Positions 16,632 to 25,553 of a DNA stretch of 64,000 nt are shown here, piece after piece. The notes beneath the pieces are model-generated. The model had not been told where the DNA came from. It saw only the letters and a program-made list of their open reading frames with translations, and did no database searches. Source of the stretch: Streptomyces sp. MBT65 (GTDB lineage: Bacteria > Actinomycetota > Actinomycetes > Streptomycetales > Streptomycetaceae); assembly GCF_016612545.1 (NCBI RefSeq), contig NZ_JAENRY010000038.1, positions 1 through 64,000 on the forward strand. The letters run 5' to 3'. The position numbers and the translations under genes were made by a program. The first letter of the stretch is position 1; the number at the start of each line of letters is the position of its first letter.

Positions 16632-17729
16632 TCAGAGGTCGGACCAGGCGCCGAGGTTCAGCCCCGCGCCCGGCTCCTGCCGGGCGACTCTCGGCGTGCC
16701 GTCGGGGGTGATCACCGCCATGACGACGCGTCCGTGGCCGTCCCTGGCCAGCGCCGGAGAGCCCACGCAGGGCTCGGTGAGCGCGTACCACCACAGGCCG
16801 TTGCCCTCGTCCCCGGCACCGCCCACGCCGAACACCACGTGTCCGTCCTGGTCCCGGTACGCGAGAACGACGCAGTCGTAACCGTCCACGGTCGTGCGCA
16901 GCGTCGCGTACGGCCGCCGCGCCGGGGAGCCGCCCAGCGGAGTCGGCCAGCCGCCGGCCCGCCAGGACATCGCGGCGCCGCTGTCGGCGTCGGTCCAGAA
17001 GAAGGTGGCCTGCTCCGGGCCGGTCTCCACCGCGGCGACCGTGCCGGGCGAGGTCCGCAGCGCGAAGCCGCGCGGGCCCGTGAAGTCACCGCCGGCCTCG
17101 AGCTGCCGCCAGACGAACACGCCGGTCTCGGCGTCGACGCACACCTCGATCCGGCCGCCGGACAGGGCCACCGGCGCGGGCCACGGGCCGATGCCGGCGC
17201 CGTGCAGTTCCTCCCAGGTCCGCCACTTGCCGTTCGTCGCCTCGCGGCGCAGCACCAGTTCGCCGTGCGCGCCCCGGGCGAAGACATGCACAGCGCCGTC
17301 CGCCGCGACCGCGCCGACCGGCGGGCCCAGCAACAGCCCCTGCTCCCGGTCCTTGTGCGGGTTGCCCAGCGAACGCCAGTCGGTGAAGGCGAGCCCCGTC
17401 TGGTACTGGATCGCGTGCACGACGTCCATCGTGCGGACCCCGTCGGCGCCGGTGCGCTCCCTGCGGCCGAGGAAGTGGACGTAGGAGTCGGCGCCCTGGA
17501 CCACCGTCAGATGGGTCAGACCGGCGACGGGCACGACATGGGGTCCGCTCCAGCCGGATCCGGCCACGGTGTTCTCGGTCCAGCGCAACAGCCCGCTCTC
17601 GGTCGGCGCGTAGAGGCTGAGCCGGCCGTCCCGGCCGAGGGTCAGCCAGTCGCCGTGGGCCGCACCGGATGCGGCCGGTCTCGGGGCCCGGGCGTCCGCC
17701 CCGGCCGACTCCGACGCCTTCTTCCGCAT
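16632..17729 (-). CDS. Propeller-like protein, tandem paralog 1
   Basis: A 365-residue protein made of repeated beta-rich units with a GDWLTLGRDGRLSLYAPTES beginning and recurring 'DGAVHVFARGAHGELVLRRE' and 'TVDGYDCVVLAYRDQDGHVV' segments, as in six- or seven-bladed lectin-like propellers. There is no signal peptide; a polar stretch of about 30 residues precedes the first blade. The next gene upstream encodes a clear paralog starting VNGDWLLRGRDGRLSVYLPS. ATG 17729 and GTG 17732 are both compatible with GGAG upstream. It converges on the LCP gene with 13 nt between stops. Glycan or wall-polymer binding is an inference from context only. Confidence 0.72.
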   Translation of the reverse strand: MRKKASESAGADARAPRPAASGAAHGDWLTLGRDGRLSLYAPTESGLLRWTENTVAGSGWSGPHVVPVAGLTHLTVVQGADSYVHFLGRRERTGADGVRTMDVVHAIQYQTGLAFTDWRSLGNPHKDREQGLLLGPPVGAVAADGAVHVFARGAHGELVLRREATNGKWRTWEELHGAGIGPWPAPVALSGGRIEVCVDAETGVFVWRQLEAGGDFTGPRGFALRTSPGTVAAVETGPEQATFFWTDADSGAAMSWRAGGWPTPLGGSPARRPYATLRTTVDGYDCVVLAYRDQDGHVVFGVGGAGDEGNGLWWYALTEPCVGSPALARDGHGRVVMAVITPDGTPRVARQEPGAGLNLGAWSDL

Positions 17730-17857
17730 CACGTGCCGCACTCCCTCGAAGCCGACGCGTCATGCGTACGGACTGGCTGAAACGCCGATCATCATATGTC
17801 GCCCGCGCGGATGTTCCAGGGCGGTACCGACGGATGTGGGGGCCTGCGACCAGGAGG

Positions 17858-18877
17858 TCAGACCTCCCGCCAGGCCTCCAGCGCCAGCCCCGCCTCCGCC
17901 TTCCGCCGGGTGACCAGGAGCTGACCGGTCGACGGCGACACCGTCGCGGCGGCCACCCGCTCGTCCTCGTCCAGGGTGAGGGAGACCTCGGCGTCCGCCG
18001 GGAGCTGGTCGCCCGACTCGGTCCACCAGGCGCCGGCCGACTCCTGTTCCGTGGGGTACGCGGCGAAGGCGACCCGGCCGCTGGCCGAGCGCTGGGCGAG
18101 CAACGTGCAGTCGTAGCCGTCGAGTTCGCAGCGGACGACGGAGACCGGGCCGGGACCTGCCGAGGCGAGGAGGGGGATCGGCTTGCCGCCGGGGCGCCAG
18201 GCGGACAGGTCACCGGAGTCGTCGGTGTAGAAGAGGGTGGTGCTCTCCGGGGAGGTGGCCAGCGCGCGGAGCGTGCCGGGGCGGACGCGGGCCTCCATCG
18301 CCTCCTCCAGCACCGGTTGCGTGCCCGGCTCCACTTGACGCCAGTGCAGGATCGCGCCGGACACCGCCGCGTACAGCTCGACCGTGCCGGACTCCCCCGT
18401 CACCGCCGCCAGGTCCTCGTGGACGTCACTCCCCTTGAGGTCGCGCCACGGGTCCCAGCCGCCCTTCTCCCGCTGGGCCAGCATGCTCACCCCGCCCGCG
18501 GTGTTCCGCACGAAGACATGGGCGCGGCCCTGCGCGTCGACCGCGAGTGCCGGTACGCCGGTGCGGTCGCCCTTCTTGTCGGGGTGGCCGATCGGGGTCC
18601 AGTCGAGGGCCGCGAGCCGGGGCCGGAAGTGGGTGGAGTGGACCAGGCCCGACTCGCCGGGCGCCGTGGGGCGCCAGGACACGAGGTGGGCGTAGCCGTC
18701 CGCGCCCTGTCCGATGCCGAGCAGCCCCGGGTGCAGCTTCTGGTCGCCGCCGATCCTGCGCGGGGCGCTCCAGAGGCCGCCGGAGGCGGGTTCCGCCCGG
18801 CACAGGAGGGCGTCGCCCGAGGGCAGATACACACTGAGCCGGCCGTCACGGCCGCGGAGGAGCCAGTCGCCGTTCAC
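17858..18877 (-). CDS. Propeller-like protein, tandem paralog 2
   Basis: A 339-residue paralog of the 16632-17729 product. The same blade signatures occur in the same order: GDWLLRGRDGRLSVYLPSGD, AQGRAHVFVRNTAGGVSMLA, GAILHWRQVEPG and LDGYDCTLLAQRSASGRVAF. The start is probably the GTG at 18877, which aligns with the first blade of its sister. The frame stays open further upstream but there overlaps the divergent NYN gene. No signal peptide or membrane segment is visible. The pair probably arose by tandem duplication; the 128-bp gap between them means separate promoters are possible. Function unknown. Confidence 0.72.
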   Translation of the reverse strand: MNGDWLLRGRDGRLSVYLPSGDALLCRAEPASGGLWSAPRRIGGDQKLHPGLLGIGQGADGYAHLVSWRPTAPGESGLVHSTHFRPRLAALDWTPIGHPDKKGDRTGVPALAVDAQGRAHVFVRNTAGGVSMLAQREKGGWDPWRDLKGSDVHEDLAAVTGESGTVELYAAVSGAILHWRQVEPGTQPVLEEAMEARVRPGTLRALATSPESTTLFYTDDSGDLSAWRPGGKPIPLLASAGPGPVSVVRCELDGYDCTLLAQRSASGRVAFAAYPTEQESAGAWWTESGDQLPADAEVSLTLDEDERVAAATVSPSTGQLLVTRRKAEAGLALEAWREV

Positions 18878-18946
18878 CTGTTCACTGTAATTGGGGCGGG
18901 CGCTCGCGCACGGGGCACCCCCCGGCCCGCATGCGACCCTTGCCCC

Positions 18947-19318
18947 ATGGACGAGGACACTCCCCTGCTGGTGATCGTCGACGGCGCCAATGTCGTCGGG
19001 TCGGTGCCCGACGGCTGGTGGCGCGACCGCAAGGGTGCCGCCGAGCGTCTCCGCGACCGGCTCGCGAGCGACGGTCTGCCGGGCCGCACGGACCCCGTGG
19101 AGCTGGTCCTCGTCGTGGAGGGCGCGGCCCGCGGTGTGGCGTCCGTCCCGGGCGTACGGGTGGTCTCGGCCCCCGGGAGCGGCGACGACCGGATGGTCGA
19201 ACTGGTCGCCGAGGCCGCGGGCCGGCCGTGCCTGGTGGTGACCGCCGATCGTGAACTGCGGCGCAGGGTCACGGAGTTGGGCGCTGATGTCACCGGGCCG
19301 CGCAGCGTACGCGGCTGA
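18947..19318 (+). CDS. NYN/PIN-like domain protein
   Basis: A small 123-residue protein with the NYN/PIN-like nuclease-fold pattern: an N-terminal LLVIVDGANVVGS (first acidic site), SGDDRMVELV (middle acidic pair) and CLVVTADRELRRRVTELGA at the end. Such domains are predicted metal-dependent RNases that act on RNA in the cytosol. It is divergent from the propeller-like gene, separated by 69 bp, and converges on the permease gene through a shared hairpin. Only the nuclease domain is present, so its target specificity must come from elsewhere. Confidence 0.85.
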   Translation: MDEDTPLLVIVDGANVVGSVPDGWWRDRKGAAERLRDRLASDGLPGRTDPVELVLVVEGAARGVASVPGVRVVSAPGSGDDRMVELVAEAAGRPCLVVTADRELRRRVTELGADVTGPRSVRG

Positions 19319-19357
19319 ACGTCCGTCCTGGCGTGCGGAGTTGATCTGGACGTCATG

Positions 19358-19400
19358 CGGCCCGGTAACTCCCCCTCGTGGAGCGGGACTTACCGGGCCG
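19358..19400. terminator. Bidirectional terminator hairpin
   Basis: CGGCCCGGTAA (19358-19368) pairs perfectly with TTACCGGGCCG (19390-19400) between the convergent NYN and permease genes. The 21-nt loop contains a smaller CTCC/GGAG pairing. Confidence 0.75.
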
Positions 19401-19417
19401 ACGGTCAACTGGTGTGC

Positions 19418-20941
19418 CTACGAGGCGTTTCCGCCCGACGGTGTGGTGGACTCGCCCGCCTCCGCAGCCTGTTGCAGACCCAGGCGGCTGTGCGTACGGC
19501 CGTAGAAGTAGTAGACGACGAAGCCGATCGCCATCCAGATGGCGAAGCGGAGCCAGGTCTCGGCGGGGAGGTTGAGCATCAGCCAGAGGGAGGCCAGGAC
19601 CGAGACGACGGGGAGGGCCGGGACCAGGGGGGTGCGGAAGGAGCGGGGCAGGTCCGGGCGCTTGTTCCGGAGGATGACCACGCCGATCGCGACCACGATG
19701 AAGGCGAACAGGGTGCCGATGTTGACCAGTTCGGCGAGTTCGCTCAGGCTCGTGAAGCCCGAGACGATCGCGATGATCACGCCGAGGAGGATGGTCGGGC
19801 GGTAGGGCGTGCGGAAGCGCGGGTGGACGTGCGAGAAGAAGCGGGGCAGCAGTCCGTCGCGGCTCATCGCGAAGAAGACCCGGGCCTGGCCGAGCAGCAG
19901 GATCATGCACACCGTCGTCAGGCCGATCGCGGCGCCGAAGCTGATCAGGCCCGCGAACCACGGGTGTCCGGTGGCCTTGAACGCGTCGGCGAGGGGCGCG
20001 TCGATCGACAGCGAGCTGTACTTCTGCATGCCCGTCACGACGACCGCGACGGCGACGTACAGCGTGGTGCAGATGATCAGTGAGCCGAGGATGCCGCGCG
20101 GGACGTCGCGCTGCGGGTTGCGGGTCTCCTCGGCCGCGGTGGCGACGACGTCGAAGCCGATGAAGGCGAAGAAGACCACGGAGGCGGCGGTGAAGATGCC
20201 CATGACGCCGAAGTTGGAGGGCGCCCAGCCGAACATCAGCTGGATCAGCGGGGCCTTGAGGTTGCCGCCCGCCTCCACGGCCTGCGACTTGGGGATGAAG
20301 GGCTTGTAGTTGTCGCCCTTGATGAAGAACGAGCCGGCGATGATCACCACGAGCACGACGGCCACCTTGATGGCGACGACGACCGAGGTGACCCGCGCGG
20401 AGAGCTTCATGCCGAGCACGAGGATCGCGGTGAGGACCAGGACGAGCGCGGCGGCGAGGATGTCGAAGCCGAAGCCGTGCGCTCCGTCGCGGCCGCTGAG
20501 CGCCTCGGGCAGATGCCAGCCCGCGTTGTCCAGCAGCGAGTGGATGTACCCGGACCAGCCGACGGCCACCACCGCCGTGCCCAGGGCGAGTTCGAGGACC
20601 AGGTCCCAGCCGATGATCCAGGCGGGGAACTCGCCGAGCGAGGCGTACGAGAAGGTGTACGCCGAGCCCGCGACCGGGACCGTGGACGCGAACTCGGCGT
20701 AGCAGAGCGCCGCGAGGGCACAGACGACGCCGGCCACGACGAAGGACAGGGCCACCGCTGGGCCGGCGGTGTTCTTGGCGGCCGTGCCGGTGAGGACGAA
20801 GATGCCGGTGCCGATGACCACGCCGACACCGAACACGGTCAGATCCAGGGCCGAGAGGGATTTTCTGAGCGCGTGCTCGGGTTCCTCGGTGTCCTGGATG
20901 GACTGTTCGACTCTCTTCGTCCGGAAGATGGTGCTGCTCAC
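19418..20941 (-). CDS. APC-superfamily amino-acid permease
   Basis: A 507-residue cytoplasmic-membrane transporter of the cationic-amino-acid-transporter type, with about 12 or 13 membrane segments. The signature first helix is LDLTVFGVGVVIGTGIFVLTG (GxGxGIF-type substrate-binding break), and TM6 is VVFFAFIGFDVVATAAEETR, with the conserved E-E-x-x-N/P stretch after it (NPQRDVPRGI). The GTG at 20941 follows GGGAGG at 7-nt spacing; earlier in-frame starts lack this. The substrate is not determined by sequence. It stands alone between the dxs terminator and the bidirectional terminator, so it should be monocistronic. Confidence 0.9.
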   Translation of the reverse strand: MSSTIFRTKRVEQSIQDTEEPEHALRKSLSALDLTVFGVGVVIGTGIFVLTGTAAKNTAGPAVALSFVVAGVVCALAALCYAEFASTVPVAGSAYTFSYASLGEFPAWIIGWDLVLELALGTAVVAVGWSGYIHSLLDNAGWHLPEALSGRDGAHGFGFDILAAALVLVLTAILVLGMKLSARVTSVVVAIKVAVVLVVIIAGSFFIKGDNYKPFIPKSQAVEAGGNLKAPLIQLMFGWAPSNFGVMGIFTAASVVFFAFIGFDVVATAAEETRNPQRDVPRGILGSLIICTTLYVAVAVVVTGMQKYSSLSIDAPLADAFKATGHPWFAGLISFGAAIGLTTVCMILLLGQARVFFAMSRDGLLPRFFSHVHPRFRTPYRPTILLGVIIAIVSGFTSLSELAELVNIGTLFAFIVVAIGVVILRNKRPDLPRSFRTPLVPALPVVSVLASLWLMLNLPAETWLRFAIWMAIGFVVYYFYGRTHSRLGLQQAAEAGESTTPSGGNAS

Positions 20942-21027
20942 GGGTGTACCTCCCACGCTTGGCGTCCTCGACATGATCGAGAGGGGGCGATGTGCGTATG
21001 CCCCGACGCGGGCGGGTTCACGCGAAT

Positions 21028-21067
21028 GGGCCGCTTCCACCACTGCAAAGGGTGGTGGAAGCGGCCC
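21028..21067 (-). terminator. dxs terminator hairpin
   Basis: GGGCCGCTTCCACCAC (21028-21043) pairs perfectly with GTGGTGGAAGCGGCCC (21052-21067) over an 8-nt loop, 22 bp beyond the dxs stop in the direction of transcription. Confidence 0.82.
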
Positions 21068-21088
21068 GTTCGGCGGTGCGGCCGTGCC

Positions 21089-23017
21089 TCAGTCGCGTGC
21101 GGACTCCACGGAGTCGACCTCCGCGGTGGGCCGGTCGAAGCGGCCGTCCAACTTCGAGACCAGGCCGGTGACCTGGCGGGCGATGTCGGGGGCGGTGAGG
21201 CCGATCTCCGTCATCACCTCGGCGCGGGAGGCGTGGTCGAGGAAGCGCGGCGGGATGCCGAAGTCGCGGAGCGGAACGTCCACGCCCGCGTCGCGCAACG
21301 CCTGTGCGATCGACGAACCGACGCCGCCGACACGGGAGTTGTCCTCGACGGTGACGACCACCCGGTGCTGCTCCGCGAGGGGGGCCATGGCCTCGTCGAC
21401 GGGCTTGACCCAGCGCGGGTCGACGACGGTGGTGGTGATGCCCTGTTGGTCGAGGAGGGCGGCGATCTCGAGGCACATCGGCGCCAGCGCGCCGACCGAG
21501 ACCAGCAGGACGTCCGGGGCGTCGGTGCCGGGCGCGCGCAGCACGTCCATGCCGCCGACCCGGCCCACGGCGGGTACGGCCGGTCCGACCGCGCCCTTGG
21601 AGAAGCGGACCACGGTCGGCGCGTCCTTGACCTGGACGGCCTCGCGGAGCTGGGCCCGGACCTGGTCGGCGTCGCGCGGGGCGGCGAGCCTGAGCCCCGG
21701 GACGACCTGGAGGATCGACATGTCCCACATGCCGTTGTGGGAGGCGCCGTCGGTGCCGGTGACACCGGCCCGGTCGAGGACGAAGGTCACCCCGCACTTG
21801 TGCAGGGCCACGTCCATCAGCACCTGGTCGAAGGCGCGGTTGAGGAAGGTGGCGTAGACGGCGAAGACGGGGTGCAGTCCCCCGGTGGCGAGGCCGGCCG
21901 CGGAGACCGCGCCGTGCTGCTCGGCGATGCCGACGTCGTAGATGCGGTTCGGGAAGGCGTCGGCGAACTTCTTCAGGCCGACGGGCTGGAGCATCGCGGC
22001 GGTGATCGCGACGATGTCCTCGCGCTCCTGGCCGAGGGCGACCATCTCGTCGCCGAAGACGGAGGTCCAGTCGGCGCCGGAGGCCTTGATCGGGAGGCCG
22101 GTGTCGGGGTGGATGGGGCCGATGCCGTGGAAGCGGTCGGCCTCGTCCTGGAGGGCGGGCTGGTAGCCGCGGCCCTTCTCGGTGAGGACGTGGACGATCA
22201 CCGGGCCGCCGAAGCGCTTGGCGCGGGCGAGCGCGGACTCCATCGCCTCGATGTCGTGGCCGTCGATCGGGCCGACGTACTTGAGGCCGAGGTCCTCGAA
22301 CATGCCCTGCGGGGCGATGAAGTCCTTGAGGCCCTTCTTCGCGCCGTGCAGCGTCTCGTAGAGGGGCTTGCCGACGACCGGGGTGCGCTCCAGGAGGTCC
22401 TTGCCGCGGGCCAGGAAGCGCTCGTAGCCGTCGGTGGTCCGCAGGGTCGCCAGGTGGTTCGCGAGGCCGCCGATGGTCGGTGCGTAGGACCGCTCGTTGT
22501 CGTTGACGACGATCACGAGCGGGCGGTCCTTGGCGTCGGCGATGTTGTTCAGCGCCTCCCAGGCCATACCGCCGGTCAGCGCGCCGTCACCGATGACCGC
22601 GACCACGTGGTCCTCGCGTTTCAGCACCTGGTTGGCCTTGGCGAGGCCGTCGGCCCAGCCCAGCACCGTCGAGGCGTGCGAGTTCTCGATGACGTCGTGC
22701 TCGGACTCGGCCTGCGAGGGGTAGCCGGAGAGGCCGCCCTTCATCTTCAGCTTCGAGAAGTCCTGGCGGCCGGTGAGCAGCTTGTGGACGTAGGACTGGT
22801 GGCCGGTGTCCCACAGCACCCGGTCCTTCGGCGACTCGAAGACGCGGTGCAGGGCGATGGTCAGCTCGACCACACCGAGGTTCGGGCCGAGGTGGCCGCC
22901 GGTCTTGGAGACGGCGTCGACGAGGAAGGTCCGGATCTCCTCGGCCAGCTGGTCCAGCTGCTCCAGGCTGAGCCGGTCCAGATCGCGCGGTCCCCTGATG
23001 CGGGTCAGCAGCGGCAC
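21089..23017 (-). CDS. dxs: 1-deoxy-D-xylulose-5-phosphate synthase
   Basis: A 642-residue thiamine-diphosphate enzyme that condenses pyruvate with glyceraldehyde-3-phosphate, the first step of the MEP isoprenoid pathway. The TPP-binding motif is [20 protein letters not shown], with HPDTGLP in the middle and the transketolase pyrimidine-binding domain ([19 protein letters not shown]) in the second half. The length is normal and all motifs are intact. The GTG start follows an ideal AAGGAGG at 5-nt spacing. It is flanked by terminators on both sides (21028-21067, and 23173-23202 for the preceding transporter operon), so it appears to be its own transcription unit. Confidence 0.97.
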   Translation of the reverse strand: MPLLTRIRGPRDLDRLSLEQLDQLAEEIRTFLVDAVSKTGGHLGPNLGVVELTIALHRVFESPKDRVLWDTGHQSYVHKLLTGRQDFSKLKMKGGLSGYPSQAESEHDVIENSHASTVLGWADGLAKANQVLKREDHVVAVIGDGALTGGMAWEALNNIADAKDRPLVIVVNDNERSYAPTIGGLANHLATLRTTDGYERFLARGKDLLERTPVVGKPLYETLHGAKKGLKDFIAPQGMFEDLGLKYVGPIDGHDIEAMESALARAKRFGGPVIVHVLTEKGRGYQPALQDEADRFHGIGPIHPDTGLPIKASGADWTSVFGDEMVALGQEREDIVAITAAMLQPVGLKKFADAFPNRIYDVGIAEQHGAVSAAGLATGGLHPVFAVYATFLNRAFDQVLMDVALHKCGVTFVLDRAGVTGTDGASHNGMWDMSILQVVPGLRLAAPRDADQVRAQLREAVQVKDAPTVVRFSKGAVGPAVPAVGRVGGMDVLRAPGTDAPDVLLVSVGALAPMCLEIAALLDQQGITTTVVDPRWVKPVDEAMAPLAEQHRVVVTVEDNSRVGGVGSSIAQALRDAGVDVPLRDFGIPPRFLDHASRAEVMTEIGLTAPDIARQVTGLVSKLDGRFDRPTAEVDSVESARD

Positions 23018-23172
23018 CCGTGCCTCCTTGCAGTAGAGCTGATCGAGCTGTTGCCGGGCGTGTCGAGTCTAATGTTCCGCCTTTGCGGACGACGCCCGGG
23101 CTGTGCGTCATACGTCACGCGATCGGCTGTACCCAAGAACGGTCTTTCCTATGACCTTTCTACGACATGACT

Positions 23173-23202
23173 GTGCCCGGTACCTCGATCGGTACCGGGC
23201 AC
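23173..23202 (-). terminator. xylFGH operon terminator hairpin
   Basis: GTGCCCGGTACC (23173-23184) pairs perfectly with GGTACCGGGCAC (23191-23202) across TCGATC, 20 bp beyond the xylH stop. Confidence 0.8.
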
Positions 23203-23221
23203 TCGTCCGAACGGGTGCGGA

Positions 23222-24541
23222 TCAGCCGCGCCCGGACGCCTTCTGGCTCTTGCGGGACACCGAGTCGATGACGACCGCGCCGAGCAGAACACCGCCGGTG
23301 ATCATGTACTGGATCGACGTGTTCATGTTCAGCAGGTCGAGACCGGTCTGGATCGACTGGATGACGAGCATGCCCAGGAGGGCGGACCAGACCGTGCCGC
23401 GACCGCCGAAGAGGCTCGTACCGCCGATGACCGCGGCCGCGATGGCCAGCATCAGGGTGTTGCCGCCGCCGGCGTTGAGCGTGGCGCTCTGGGTCTGACC
23501 GGCGAAGAACATACCGCCGACCGCCGCGAAGCCACCGGAGATGGCGAACACGGTGATGCGGATCAGCGGCACGTTGATACCGGCACGGCGCGCGGCCTCG
23601 ATGCCGCCGCCGACCGCGAAGACCTTGCGGCCGTACGGGGTACGGCGGAGCACGAAGTCCACGATCACCAGGGACACCAGGAAGATCACCAGGGCGTTGG
23701 AGACACCGGCCGAGGAGTTCAGCACGTACGCGGTGACGAACGCGGCCACGGCGAGCAGGCCAACCCGCAGCCCGATCTCGCTGGTGGGCCGGAAGGGCAC
23801 CCCGGCGGCCTTGCGGCGGCGCTGGTCGACGAGCGAGCCGTAGAGCAGGGAACCGACGCCGAGGGCGGCCAGGATGTAGGCGCCCGCGATGGACTGGTCC
23901 ATGAAGAACGAGCTCTGGCCGAGCAGGTGCACCGGGCCGCTGTCGGTGATGTTGATCGTGCCGCTCGAACCGAGCAGCCACAGCATCAGACCGTTCCAGC
24001 CGAGGAAGCCGGCCAGGGTGACGACGAACGCCGGTACGCCGATCCTCGCGAAGAAGAAGCCGTGCAGCGCGCCGATGCCGATGCCGGTGACGATCGTGAG
24101 GACCAGCGCCAGCCAGCCGTTCATCCCGTGGTTGACCACGAAGACGGCGAACAGGGTGGACGCCAGACCGCTGACCGAGCCGACCGACAGGTCGATCTCG
24201 CCGAGCAGCAGCACGAAGACCAGGCCGATGGCGAGCATGCCGGTGGCCGACAGGTAGTAGCTGATGTTGGACAGGTTGTCCGCGCTCAGGAACCGGCTGT
24301 TCTGCGACTGGAAGATGATGCCGATGACGATCAGGCCGGCGACGACCGGCAGCGAGCCGAGTTCACCGCCCTTGACCTTGCGCTTGAACTCGGTGATGTA
24401 GCCCTTGAAGCCCTCTTCGCGGACCAGCAGCCGCGGGTCGACGACGGTGGCGGACGCGGCCGCCGCCGTGGGGTCGTCCGCGGGAGTCGCGTTGGCCGTG
24501 GCCACCGCGTCCTTCTTCACGGTGTTGGACGTCTCGCTCAC
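23222..24541 (-). CDS. xylH: Xylose-type sugar ABC transporter permease
   Basis: A 439-residue membrane subunit of a CUT2-type sugar importer. A polar N-terminus of about 65 residues (TVKKDAVATANATPADDPTA) precedes about ten membrane helices. The family segments SATGMLAIGLVFVLLLGEID, GMFFAGQTQSATLNAGGGNT and AAAVIGGTSLFGGRGTVWSA are present. The GTG start overlaps the stop of the ATPase gene by 4 nt (GTGA), so both are made together. The gene order binding protein-ATPase-permease downstream of a ROK regulator fits xylFGH of S. coelicolor. Xylose specificity is inferred from that context. Confidence 0.92.
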   Translation of the reverse strand: MSETSNTVKKDAVATANATPADDPTAAAASATVVDPRLLVREEGFKGYITEFKRKVKGGELGSLPVVAGLIVIGIIFQSQNSRFLSADNLSNISYYLSATGMLAIGLVFVLLLGEIDLSVGSVSGLASTLFAVFVVNHGMNGWLALVLTIVTGIGIGALHGFFFARIGVPAFVVTLAGFLGWNGLMLWLLGSSGTINITDSGPVHLLGQSSFFMDQSIAGAYILAALGVGSLLYGSLVDQRRRKAAGVPFRPTSEIGLRVGLLAVAAFVTAYVLNSSAGVSNALVIFLVSLVIVDFVLRRTPYGRKVFAVGGGIEAARRAGINVPLIRITVFAISGGFAAVGGMFFAGQTQSATLNAGGGNTLMLAIAAAVIGGTSLFGGRGTVWSALLGMLVIQSIQTGLDLLNMNTSIQYMITGGVLLGAVVIDSVSRKSQKASGRG

Positions 24542-25317
24542 TTTGCCGCCTCCGTGCTGCGCACCGCACGACGGGTCACGGCGTTGTCCGTGGCACCGGT
24601 GATCGCGGCGATGATCGTTTCCTGACTGGTGTCCTTCACCGGGAAGGAGCCGTTGTTCTTGCCCAGGCGCAGCACGTTGACGGTGTCGGCGACCGCCTTC
24701 ACGTCGGCCATGTTGTGGCTGATGAGGATGACGCCGAGATTGCGCTCGCGCAGCCGCTCGACCAGGTCGAGGACCTGCGCGGTCTGCTCGACGCCGAGGG
24801 CGGCGGTGGGCTCGTCGAGGATGACGACCTTGGGGTCACCGATCAGCGCGCGGGCGATGGCGACGACCTGCCGCTGACCGCCCGAGAGGCTGGCGATCGG
24901 GATGCGCACGCTCGGGATGCGGATCGAGAGCGTGCTCAGCAGCTCACGGGAGTTCTTCTCCATCGTGACCTCGTCGATCACACCGCGGTGCAGCAGCTCA
25001 CGCCCGAGGTAGAGGTTGCCGACGACGTCGAGGTTGTCGCAGAGCGCGAGGTCCTGGTAGACGGTGGCGACGCCGAGTCCCTGGGCGTCGTGCGGCTTGT
25101 TGATGCTGACCGGGTTGCCCTCCCACTCGATGACTCCTTCATCGATGGGGTGCACTCCGGCGATGGTCTTCACCAGGGTGGACTTTCCTGCGCCGTTGTC
25201 GCCGACCAGGGCGACGACCTCTCCGGCGTGAACCTCCAGCTCTACTTCGGTGAGGGCCTGCACCGCACCGAATCGCTTGGAGACTCCGCGCAACGCCAGC
25301 ACGGGCGTAGCGGACAC
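24538..25317 (-). CDS. xylG: Xylose-type sugar ABC transporter ATP-binding protein (single domain)
   Basis: A 259-residue nucleotide-binding subunit with Walker A GDNGAGKST, Q-loop TVYQDLALCDNLDVVGNLYL, signature LSGGQRQ, Walker B VVILDEPTAALG and the H-loop ILISHNM. It has one ATPase domain, unlike the duplicated 500-residue XylG/RbsA of enteric bacteria, so the working transporter needs two copies. The ATG at 25324-25326 is immediately adjacent to AAGGAG, leaving no spacer. The GTG at 25317 is 9 nt from it and gives VSATPVLALRG, so I take that as the start. The terminal GTGA is shared with xylH. Confidence 0.92.
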   Translation of the reverse strand: MSATPVLALRGVSKRFGAVQALTEVELEVHAGEVVALVGDNGAGKSTLVKTIAGVHPIDEGVIEWEGNPVSINKPHDAQGLGVATVYQDLALCDNLDVVGNLYLGRELLHRGVIDEVTMEKNSRELLSTLSIRIPSVRIPIASLSGGQRQVVAIARALIGDPKVVILDEPTAALGVEQTAQVLDLVERLRERNLGVILISHNMADVKAVADTVNVLRLGKNNGSFPVKDTSQETIIAAITGATDNAVTRRAVRSTEAAK

Positions 25318-25519
25318 GTGAACCATCTCCTTCGCCGCCTGACCGGCGGGGATGCCGCGCTTGTCGAAAGACGCGGAGGGTTGTGCCTAGGCACAGATTT
25401 ACAAGATGAACATGCGCGCGGCCGATGCCTGTTGGCAACGGCTGCGTTCGCACAGGTTCCGATCGGCGCCCGCCCCACAGCGGGGTTGGAAGGTGGGGCG
25501 GACGCCGAAGGGGGTCTGT

Positions 25520-25553
25520 CACCGCGGGGCGGCGGCTGCACCGCCGGGCGGTG
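25520..25553 (-). terminator. Attenuator-like hairpin after xylF
   Basis: CACCGCGGGGCGGCGG followed by CCGCCGGGCGGTG folds into an imperfect G/C-rich stem directly beyond the xylF stop and 203 bp before xylG. Such hairpins often lower expression of transporter genes relative to the binding protein. The role is inferred. Confidence 0.45.

Noticed and set aside
17858..19408. Extension of the second propeller-like gene upstream to 19408
   Set aside because: The extra N-terminus is antisense to the NYN gene, and homology with the paralog begins at the GTG at 18877.
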